A DNA stretch of 64,000 nt from Heterostelium multicystogenum. Lineage: Eukaryota > Evosea > Eumycetozoa > Acytosteliales > Acytosteliaceae. Both the position numbers and the translations under genes were made by a program. The notes beneath the pieces were generated by a model. That model was given only the letters and a program-made list of their open reading frames with translations. It did no database searches and was not told the DNA's origin. Location of the stretch: NCBI GenBank assembly GCA_003667245.1, contig RCNN01000026.1, positions 124,001-188,000 of the forward strand, written 5' to 3'. Positions 55,033 through 64,000 of the stretch are shown here, one piece after another (position 1 is the stretch's first letter; every line of letters begins with the position of its first letter).

Positions 55033-55496
55033 TTTTGTTATTCAGGAATTTAATTAGATTGTTGTTATATAGATATTATATATATTTAATTTGACAACAG
55101 TGTGATTTATATGGAAATAATTATAAATAGAAAGATATATTTAATTTAATTACTATTATTTATAAATTATATTAATTATATTAATTATATAATTGATTAA
55201 TTTATAAAGAGAAATATCAATAAATCAAAAGACTAAAATAAAAAAGGAAATAAGAGGAGGAAGTGGTGGATAAATTGTAATGTTGTGGGTAGTCTGAATA
55301 TATATAAAATAAGTATAGTCGATGTGAGTTACAGTGATGTTAGTAGGGTGGTGGTCGTTTAATGATTTGTGGTAAATTTGGTAAGATATATAATTTTGAT
55401 GTGTAGTGTATTTGTAGTTGTGATTATTATTATAATTATAAGTATACTTATTAATAAACACTGATATTTATAATAAAATTAACAACCTACTGGTAC
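55033..55496. other. AT-rich spacer upstream of the phosphatase gene
   Basis: Promoter-side DNA with TATA-like runs. A 78-codon frame on the minus strand (55225-55461) is made of Asn, Tyr, Thr and Ile from AT-rich repeats and is not a gene. Confidence 0.6.
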
Positions 55497-56215
55497 TCTT
55501 CATCATCGATCAAGAAATGAGAGACACCAAGTTCGTCGGCAGAGTCGTCTGCAGTCTCTGGTTTCATCATCATTATTATGTAGCAGCTTTCAAAAAGGTT
55601 TGGAGGCCTATCCCGAAATGGACTTGAAGTTTCGTCTGATTCTATCAAATCACAAAATTACATCAGTATTAATATGAAATCCATTATGGAGTCCCGATAA
55701 TAATAAATATTGATTTAATAATAATGGTTAACATTAATTACATTAATTTGTGTGATAGGTCTGTAGCCAATCAAATGGGACGTGCAAAAATAAAATATGC
55801 AAATATCTAATCTTTGCTTATGCAAATTCTGCAATAACAACATCAACCACAACAACTACGTCGATAGATCAAATGATTGATCAACGACTACATTTTATAA
55901 TGTTTTGGATATTATTTGATGTTTAATAAAATGAACGATAAAAGTGTACTATTTATAATTAAGGGTTTGTGAAGTGACTTTGGAACTGTCAAGGTTGTGT
56001 ACCACCACCTCTTAATGACCAGTAAGGTTGATGTTGATTTTATTAAAATATTAATTATGGGGAATAGCAAGTGAGATTAAGGTAAACAAGCGAATTGACA
56101 TCAACTAGTAGAAAAAGCATCAGCTGATGCTGCTGAACCAATGAATACATTACTTTTGAAATTTCAATTTGATTATCTTCTCCTGTAGGAACGAATCTAT
56201 GGTACCTCTATTTTA
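55497..56215 (-). CDS. exon-like fragments of an unrecognised gene
   Basis: Two coding-looking blocks on the minus strand. Block A (about 56115-56215) follows an acceptor AAATAG and reads RYHRFVPTGEDNQIEISK, then in another frame NVFIGSAASADAFSTS. Block B (55497-55641) follows an acceptor TTTGATAG and reads ESDETSSPFRDRPPNLFESC and, at its end, ELGVSHFLIDDEEYQ before a TAG. Between them lies AT-rich DNA with stops. They may be exons of one frameshifted gene or remnants of a decayed one. I recognise no domain and see no start codon. Confidence 0.25.
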
Positions 56216-56619
56216 AAATACTAATTAATTATTAATAGTACAAAGAACAAACAGCCTTAAGCTAAACAAATTAAATAAACTAAACTAAACAAGCTAGATA
56301 ACTAAACTAAAATTAAAACAAACTTAAATGATCATCAAAATCATATGATGTATGCCATAACAATAATAATATTGTTTGAAGACAAAAAAGAAAATTAAGC
56401 GATTTTAATAAAAAACCCACACTTCTAAAATAAACTGATACATGAACGAAGGGGGGTGAGATATGTAAAACTACTCAAAAAAGATATAAAAAACCAACAA
56501 GTTAGTTTTGAGTTTGATGAAAAATCTGAAACTTGCAGATGACCTGCAAAGATTTGAAAACTCCGAAGTTATCCGACTTTTTCAATAATTTTATTTAAAA
56601 TATTATAAATGATGACTTT
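56216..56619. other. AT-rich spacer
   Basis: Rich in repeated AAACTAAAC-like strings (56250-56330). No gene seen. Confidence 0.6.
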
Positions 56620-58896
56620 TCATATAAAGGAGGGGTCACAGAACCAGCGAGGGCATCCAGATGGGGCTGATGGGACACTGGAGGGACTGTATCCGGTACT
56701 GCATTTTGGAACCGTGTTAGAGCAGAATGTAGTTGGCACACAAGTATTGAAGATATTACATCTATCTCTATTTCTGACATAGGTAGCCACTTGATTGGGA
56801 GGACATATGTCATTGGTGGATTCACAACGATCAGAAACTAAGTCTGGTACACGAATGAATATCTTTTTGACTCTCAAGATATCTTTGTTAGAATCACCAT
56901 AGGCAATGGCGGACTTGGAAAGCAGTCTAGAGAAGAGCCATTGTTTGTCCAAGAGGAAGATATCTCTGGTATAGGTCTCAGAGAATGAATCAAAGAAAAG
57001 GACATTATCTGTATTCACTTCGATGGCACCAAATTTGTTCTTGAGAGCTAATCGATTGGAGGAAGTAGAAACGGTTAAAACCTGGGGCATCAACTTCTTC
57101 GGTAGTAACTGCTTGCTCGATATCTTCAGTATGGTCGGCTTGGGTGTCCAACTTAACTGATTCTTCACCAATAATCGATCCAATAGCATCATTCTCACCA
57201 TCCTTAATAATCGTTACTTTCTTACGAATGATATTACCAGCACCGTTTAGAGAGTTCAAAATGCTTTGGATGTTTGATGGGTCACCATTACCGTTGTAGT
57301 TGAAATTAAAATTACCACCCTTTCCATCACCACCAGAGCGATTAATTTGAATTTGACTGTTGGACTGACTGTTTTGACCACTTGCAAAGTTTATATTTAA
57401 ATTACTATTCTCATTATTATTGCTGTTGCTTTCATAGTTATTGTTATTGTTCTGGTTATTTTGTTGGTATTGGAAATTATTGTTGTGATTATTAATAATT
57501 GACTCCACAATATCATTTGGATCTTTCTATTTGGGTTTGTTGGACCTCTAGTTCTTGATTGAGACTGGGATTGACCATTTTGATCTTGGTTTTGATTTTG
57601 ATTTCCAAATCTGTTGTTTTGAGTTTGGCTTTGTCTTCCATTATCTTGATATTGGCTCTGACTCTGTCCATTTCCAAGACTCTGGAATTGATATTGACCA
57701 TTTTGATCTTGGTTTTTGATTCTGGTTTCCATATCTGTTGCTTTGATTTTGGTTTTGTCTTCCATTACCTTGATTCTGACTTTGAATTTGAATCATCTCC
57801 AATACCCTGGTATTGAGACTGACCATTACTATCCTGATTTTGGTTTTGGTTACCAAATCCATTGTTCTGACTTTGGGATTGTCGTCCATTTCCTTGATTC
57901 TGATTTTGTCTTCCATTACCTAAGCTCTGAGATTGAGATTGGGAATTCCAATCTTGGTTTTGATTCTGGCTGCCAAATCCATTGTTTTGGTTCTGTGATT
58001 GTCTTCCATTTCCTTGGTTTTTGATTTTGAGAGTGGTCACCTTGCTTTTGGTTTTGGGATTGTCCTCTGGCATTTTGGTTCTGGTTTTGTGATCGTCCAG
58101 TATTTGATTGGGTCTGATCTTGACCATCGAAATCTTGGTTTTGGTTCTGAGACTGTCCAGTATTTGATTGGGCTTGGTTTTGTTGTTTTGGATTTTGGTT
58201 TTGGTTTTGGTTCTGGCCATCTCTTATTTTGGCTTTGGAATTGGTTATTATTATTCTGGTTCTGATATTGATTGTTTTCGAAATTATGATTATGGAGTTG
58301 CTCATTTGAGTTTTTATTTCTTGAAATCAATATCTATATCAAAACCATTATCATTTCCACCATTACCAGTGTTTCCATTGCCATTGGAATAATAATGGAA
58401 ATTAATATTTTGTTGGTTTTGTTGGTTGTTATTATTTATATTTGTGTTGGAATTACCACCCCTGTTATCGTTATTATTGTTATTATAGTTATTATTATTT
58501 GGATTGATATTTAATTGTGGAGTTGGCATTAAACGATATAACTCGGTAACAAATAAAACAAGTTTACCATTATATCTTGTTATAAAACCACCAACAATGT
58601 TTATTTGATGTCTATATCACTGAATGAAGATGCTGAAATATGACTTGATCTGTTAAAAACAAATGTCATCTACGATTACACCATCCTCTACACCAAATGA
58701 TAGTTGGGTTCAATGGGCTTAAAACATAGCCGAAACAACCACGTGGAAGATTACATGGTGCATCTGAACTAAGTCTTTGATAATTATAATAATTTATATG
58801 TGGACTTTTATTTTCGGCATTTTCAACATCTCCATTGACCAAAGTCACAACAACACCAACAAATAAAAATAAAAGGAAACAATTTATTTGTTTCAT
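56620..58896 (-). CDS. secreted Asn/Gln-rich repeat protein with Cys-containing ends
   Basis: ATG 58896 gives a signal peptide MKQINCFLLFLFVGVVVTLV. A short Cys-containing head (CNLPRGCFGYVLSPLNPTII, WCRGWCN) follows, then, after a probable intron, FITRYNGKLVLFVTELYRLM. From 58530 to about 57380 the protein is made of Asn-runs and imperfect repeats of units like NQNQNQGNGRQSQ, NNGFGNQNQNQD and NTGQSQNQNQ; all frames appear open there because of frameshifts within repeats. The tail turns globular: SGGDGKGGNFNFNYNGNG, IIRKKVTIIKDGENDAIGSI, VLFFDSFSETYTRDIFLLDK, and a Cys-rich end (CPPNQVATYVRNRDRCNIFN to CPRWFCDPSFI, about 56620-56790), like the Cys modules of dictyostelid spore-coat and matrix proteins. 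It is probably an extracellular matrix component. The length is about 700 residues. The N/Q region would score as prion-like. Confidence 0.65.
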
Positions 58897-59740
58897 AATA
58901 TATATAATGTCTTAAATGTATAACAAAATAGCAATAATAAAAATAATAATTAGATGAATTAGTTTTTGTATTTATAATATCTTTGTATCTATCTTTGACG
59001 TAGTAGTCAAAGGAAGGAAGTTTATATAGATATAATAATGAATAAATTATTATTTGTAGTTATTTGAAATAGAGTATATTGGGAAGGAATTATCCATAAA
59101 TACTAATTAGTTTGGTCCAGAACCAGGTGATCGTATAATTGTGCACATGTATATTTCCAATTACATATTTACAAGTTATAGATATAATCTAAACTTTCCA
59201 CTGCCAATGTGTTAGATTGTGGGTAAATAATGTTTTGAATTTGATCATGATGATCATTGTGAATGTGTGTGTGGTTGGGTGTGAATGATAATGATGACAA
59301 TGATGATGCTCTTTGTGGGAATGAGTTTGTAATAAAATAATTATCGAATTGTCAATATAATGTTGGTATATCATACACATTTAAATCATCTAATAGTTGA
59401 ATGGGTTGATTGCTGGATTTTGATGGTGAGTATTGAGCAAACTGATGCAAGTATATATTGGTCTACTATTCCATTGTAGATTAAATTAGATGAATTCAAA
59501 CGATAGTTGGTAAAGTTTATTGCTAATTAGTACTTATTCTACCGAAACAATAAGAGAATGCAATGTTTTCTTGATTGATATATGTATTTATCAAAGAAGA
59601 AGTTCCTGCTGCGACGATAATCTGTTTGATAAATAATTAATAAAAGATAGTGAATGAATTAAGTAATAATATTAGTGGTCGTATTGAACACATTAATAAT
59701 ATTATTATATGTTATTAAGAGAAAGAGATATTAGTAAATT
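58897..59740. other. intergenic region
   Basis: AT-rich DNA upstream of the N/Q-rich gene, with a GT-rich patch at about 59255-59320. No gene seen. Confidence 0.6.
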
Positions 59741-61171
59741 TTATAACAAACTCTGAAATTTCAGACGAAAAACAGTTAAGACACATTTAATTGTGTGTGA
59801 TGTACATACTTGATTTCTGGGATGTGGGTTACACGAAAGTGTATAGAGTATGTCGGAGGTGGATGGAACTCGCATCAGCAGCTTACCATCCAATGCATAG
59901 TGATTGACCACACCCTCGCTTCCACATGCCATCACTTTATCCTTTTCAAAGACAACCGAGTGGTATGAGGAAAGTGGTTGATTCGATAGTTGTGCTGACA
60001 TTGTATTCAACTTCCCAAGATACCACATGCTGAGTGAACTACCACCGACTACCAACCAATTACCAGTGACATCCAAATCCAATGGACCAGTCCAACTGCT
60101 AGATATAATTTGACCTGCAGTAGTCGTAGTAGCACTACTCTTACCACCTGGCTGCTGCTGAGCAGTAGTCGATGCACTACCACTTGTACTTGTGCTGCTG
60201 CCGCTGCTACTAGTATTGGCGCTACCAAGTGGTTTGACATCAGATTGTTTAATAGGTTTCTTTAATGCAGGTGATAGAATATTTTGACATTGATTGGAAT
60301 TGCAGTCCCAAATCCTTACAGTTGCATCTTCAGATGTAGAAAGCAGAGTATTATAGAAACTATTATATTTTACCTGATGCACATAATCTTTGTGACCTTC
60401 AAAAGTGGATAGTATTGACCTCGAGCAACATCCCAACAATAGACATTAGCATCACCACATCCCATATACAGTCTACCATTCTAAAGGTGAGGATTGTTAA
60501 TAGATCATTCAATTAATCCTACAACATAAATAGATATGCATACTTTGTCAAACATCCAAGCCATTGATTTCACATCTCTCTGACAATGAACCTCTAACAC
60601 CTTCTTTCTGCGGTGATGGTATAATAAACATTGAATTTGTACTTATACAATCGAATGATAGATTACTATCTCCACTATCCAACTGTTCGATATTCAAAGC
60701 TATCGGTGCCAAGTGTTAGATACTGCTACTTTCAACCATAGTTGTGGTTAGACGAGTCATCACTTACCAATTGCATGCTTAATATCATTCCAATTCCATG
60801 ATTTGATTTCAGTGTCATCTGAAGATAACAACTGATTCTCGTTGTAAAACAATAAGCAATTGATTGCTGTATTATGTGCTTTGAAGCCGTAGTGGCATGA
60901 GTTATTACTACAATATATATTTATTTGAGATTGAGGTGTTTGATTATCTATTGACATTGAGTCATCATTGCTATTACTATTTCTATTTCTGCTATTATTA
61001 TGATGATGTAAAGGTTTAGTATTTAGATACCAAACATTGATATAACCAAAACTGTTGGTAGCAATTAGATAGTCTCCACATTTAGAAAAACAGCGTACAA
61101 GTTATTATCATTTCATTTTGTAATACTTCATTTATTTGTTGTTGTTGCTGTTGTTGTTGATATGTAATCAT
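59741..61171 (-). CDS. thoc6: THO complex subunit 6 (WD40)
   Basis: WD40 subunit of the THO/TREX complex that couples transcription to mRNA export. ATG 61171 gives a Gln-run leader, then across a frameshift SKCGDYLIATNSFGYINVWY (about 61030-61100), a WD blade. GFKAHNTAINCLLFYNENQL and TEIKSWNWNDIKHAIG (about 60770-60900) match the AH.G.VYAL...LLS.GDGEVKAW stretch of human THOC6. STFEGHKDYVHQVKYNSFYN, then ATVRIWDCNSNQC (about 60290-60410) is the next well-formed blade, with a long Ser/Thr/Gln insert (about 60120-60230) before GNWLVVGGSSLSMWYLGKLN. VVNHYALDGKLLMRVPSTSD closes the propeller; a final short exon after GTATGT...TTTCAG ends at 59741. Introns or frameshifts lie near 60440-60770. The order of motifs and the GG..L..W.L blade support THOC6 over a generic WD40. 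Confidence 0.7.
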
Positions 61172-61644
61172 AATGACACTATTGTTTATAGAAATTATTT
61201 AAATATTGATCAGCAGATCAAGAGATATGCATAAATTCATTCTCAAATGGTCCTCCCCCAATCAGACCAAATGCAACTTCTTGTTTCCAAAAATGTAAAT
61301 AAATCAAATCAATGCCCCAAAAAGTAATAATGTAAGATGATCATACACCAATATCTAATATTGATACATCATTTTTAACAAAGCTAAGTAGATATCATAA
61401 AGTCGAGTCGACTGCAGTTAATGAACAACAACCTAAACATGCAATTATAAATATACTTTTAAAATTAAATTGAAATTAATATTAAATCTCAATCAATAAA
61501 ATCAAAAAAATTAAAAAAAATACAAAAGAGAAAAACGAACGAAATCAATAAAATAGCTATCTTTACTCTCTTAACCATTAAATTACTACTCTTGCTCCCC
61601 TTATTTATTATTATTATAATTATTATTAGTGGCTACAAATAAGA
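61172..61644. promoter_or_regulatory. divergent promoter region
   Basis: 470 bases between thoc6 (minus) and sdad1 (plus), both RNA/ribosome genes. AT-rich with A runs near 61500-61530; no defined element. Confidence 0.45.
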
Positions 61645-63832
61645 ATGAGTGGTAATCACAGAATTGTAGATCTTCTACAATTACAAAACTTGACAAAGCG
61701 TGATCCAGCTGCATACAAAGAGGAGTTCCAACTACAACATCAACATTTCCTTACTCAACTGCAGATCTTCCAATTGAAACCAACAAAGGACTTCAAGCCA
61801 TTTGCTCAATTGGTCAGCTATCTTAGTCATGTAAATATCACTAGATGAAAAGATTATATTTAATTAACAAGTGGAACCAACCATATTAATCATTGATCAT
61901 GGTTTAAATAGGTTTGCTCATTGTATCCAAAGGAAATGGTTGATTTCCCAAAACAAATCGCAGATCTCTTGGAAAATAACTGTAATAATTTGGAACCTGA
62001 TCTTAGACGTATTCTAGCCAAGTCACTCATTCTCATGAGAAATCGTAATATGATGCAACAAATCCATTGTTGACTTTGTTCTTTAAGCTGTTCCGTATCC
62101 ATGACAAACCTCTAAGAAAGCTACTTTACTCTTACATCGTCACCGACATCAAGAACACCAATCTCAAACACAAGAATGTTAAACTCAACAAAAACACTCC
62201 AGAATTTCATGTACACAATGATGAACGACAGCTCTGAAATTGCAACCTTGATGTCTTTGAAAGTTATGGTAGAATTGTTTAGAAAGAAGATATGGTAACT
62301 ATCAAGCCCAAGAACCAGTTTTCTTCATTGTAGTGTCGTCGTCTAACATATTCTTCTATTTTTTAGGCATGATATTAAGACAGTTAATGTAATTTCAAAC
62401 GGTGTTTCTCAAAGAACTCAAAGATTGTAACTACTACCTTGAATTTCTTCTTGCATGTCGATAATCCAGATAAGGAGGATGACAGTGATCGTGAGGATGC
62501 TAAGAGACAAGAGGAGGCAAAGCAGGAGATGAGAAAGGCAAGTCTTGCAAATAGAGTAGCCAAGAAGACCAAAGCTCGTGGAAGACGTTTAGGCAAGGCC
62601 AAAGAAGACTACAAGAAGATAATGGAGGCCAACGAAAAAAAGACAGACCCCAACTTCCCAGCTATCGAATTGATCCACGACCCACAATCATATGCAGAGC
62701 GTATCTACTCTGTACTCCGTAGAAACTACAGAGAAATTCGAAACACGTCTTCTCATGATGAACTTTATCTCTCGTCTCATCCACGTTCACAAGTTGCTTG
62801 TCTACAACTTCTATCCATTCATTCAGAAATATATTCAACCACATCAAAAGAGTAAGACGCATGCCATAGGACTCAGAGAAAGCTATACTAACAGTTAATT
62901 TGTTGTTGTTGTTGTTGATACATATAGATGTTACATATATTTTTAGCCGTTTTAGCACAATCATGTCATGACTTGGTGGACCCGGAAATTATTAAACCAG
63001 TGATCAGAGCTATTGCTACCTATTTTGTAAACGACGGAAGTAATCCAGAAGTTATTGCAATTGGTTTGAATTACTATTAGAAATATCTGTCAGAGATGTC
63101 CACTTGCTATGGACCCAGTATTGCTTCAAGATTTAGTTATGTACAAGGATAAGAAGGAGAAGGGTGTCATGATGGCCGGTAGAAGTTTGCTTCAATTCTT
63201 TAGAGACTACTATCCATCAATGTTGAAGAAGAAAGATCGTGGTAACAGATCTACTGATAAGGCACCATTGTTGTTCGGTCAAACCGTTGTTTCTACTGGT
63301 GTAGAAGGTATCGAATTGCTCTACGATGAAGAGTTGAAGAAAAAATTCGAGGCATACCAAGCTGGTGAATTCGATCTCTCAGACGATGATGAAGATAACA
63401 GTGATGAGTGGGAGGATGTCAGTGGAGAAGAAGATGAAGATGGTGATGAATGGGTTACCGATGATGAAGAAGGTGAAGGTTCAAATGTTGAAGAAGAAGA
63501 AGAAGTAGATGAAGAAGATGAAGATGGTGATGAATGGGTAACCGATGATGAAGAAGAAGAAGATGAAGATGAAGAAGGATGGAATGATGTAGAAGATGAA
63601 GAAGAGATTCCCAACTTTAGTAAAGAACGGTCAAAAGGCAACAGATAAATCCATTCCAAAGAAACCAGAGCCAAAGAAACAAGCTAAAAAACAAGTAGTC
63701 GAAGAGGAAGAGGAAGAAGAGGAAGAAGATGATGACAGTGGTGAATGGATTGATGTAGACGATGAATTAATTGATGAACTTAATAATGGTGAATGGGAAG
63801 AAGCATCAGATGAAGAAGATAGCGAAGAAGAT

Positions 63833-63863
<31 letters not shown>

Positions 63864-64000
63864 CAATTGAAAATGAAAATGAAGCAATTGAAAATGAAGA
63901 AAGAGAGAACGCTAAGGAAAAGAAAGAAAAACCAAAGAAGGAAGAAGACGACTTGGGTATCAAGATCTTGAGTGATGAAGATCTAGCTTTAATTAAACAA
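61645..64000 (+). CDS. sdad1: SDA1 homologue (60S ribosome export), 3' end beyond the window
   Basis: Nuclear protein needed for 60S subunit maturation and export. ATG 61645 reads [20 protein letters not shown] then [16 protein letters not shown], the conserved N-terminus. After an intron (about 61832-61913): [20 protein letters not shown] and [20 protein letters not shown]. Then [20 protein letters not shown], a [20 protein letters not shown] stretch, [11 protein letters not shown], a Lys-rich block, [20 protein letters not shown] (about 62655-62710), [20 protein letters not shown] and [28 protein letters not shown] sequence and [40 protein letters not shown] (about 63090-63210) match human SDAD1 closely. 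A long acidic tail of Glu/Asp repeats runs from about 63380 to 63900, and the window ends in [15 protein letters not shown], the start of the last conserved block. Frameshifts near 62055, 62200, 62440, 62740, 63070 and 63630. Confidence 0.92.

Noticed and set aside
57559..58392. Plus-strand Leu/Val/Phe-rich frames that look like membrane proteins
   Set aside because: Antisense translation of CAA/AAT repeats of the N/Q-rich gene.
63321..63963. Minus-strand poly-Ser frames
   Set aside because: Antisense of the Glu/Asp-rich tail of the SDA1 homologue.
1..64000. CRISPR array, operons, bacterial promoters or ribosome binding sites
   Set aside because: No regularly spaced repeats; genes have introns and nuclear eukaryotic functions.

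Overview
The window looks like nuclear DNA of a dictyostelid social amoeba. Intergenic DNA is very AT-rich and full of A/T runs, genes are dense, introns are short and AT-rich (GTAAGT/GTATGT...TAG), and several proteins carry Asn, Gln, Ser or Thr runs. Gene content fits: a Skipper-type Ty3/gypsy retrotransposon beside a tRNA gene, a small dictyostelid Gly-rich protein gene, a B-box/kelch-like protein and peroxisomal enzymes. Codon use and coding GC are less extreme than in Dictyostelium discoideum, so another dictyostelid genus is likely. I cannot name the species.

Layout. 1-5.5 kb: a papain-like cysteine protease (minus) divergent from a small membrane protein that carries only a cathepsin propeptide-like domain. 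5.5-10.4 kb: an LTR retrotransposon with intact 5-bp target duplication, inserted 3' of a tRNA-Val(UAC) gene (10.5 kb). 10.8-13.1 kb: an unrecognised small gene and a trypsin-fold protein with degraded catalytic residues. 13.5-17.5 kb: replication factor C subunit, RNA polymerase I/III subunit AC40, peroxisomal enoyl-CoA isomerase. 17.9-24.8 kb: B-box/kelch-like protein, a foldback element, phosphoseryl-tRNA kinase, a SNARE-like coiled-coil protein, a RING protein. 24.9-33.8 kb: peroxisomal thiolase, ankyrin protein, tubulin-ligase-like protein, a pre-miRNA-like hairpin, NT5C2-like nucleotidase, a tiny Gly/Trp-rich protein gene. 34-40.8 kb: divergent cis-prenyltransferase-like protein, DPBB-LysM3 secreted protein, a structured RNA candidate, SppA-type protease. 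41-55 kb: DNAJC11, inorganic pyrophosphatase, eIF2A, BSD-domain protein, RBR ubiquitin ligase, U1-C, AK6, alkaline phosphatase. 55-64 kb: exon-like fragments, a secreted N/Q-rich repeat protein, THOC6, SDA1 (cut by the window end).

Many genes serve RNA and ribosome biology (polr1c, snrpC, thoc6, eif2a, ak6, sdad1, pstk). Two neighbouring beta-oxidation enzymes end in peroxisomal targeting tripeptides (AKL, SKL). The 36.8 kb protein and the 58.9 kb protein are probably secreted matrix or cell-surface proteins.

A caution for every coordinate below: most conserved genes here are interrupted by isolated one-base frameshifts with well-conserved protein on both sides. I read these as sequence errors in a draft assembly, not as pseudogenes, and give the outer limits of each gene. 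Best candidates for something undescribed: the propeptide-only membrane protein (4460-5168), the structured RNA at about 38.1 kb, the hairpin at 29.9 kb, the 3' flank of the tRNA gene (no oligo-T, perfect palindrome), and the DPBB-LysM3 protein.
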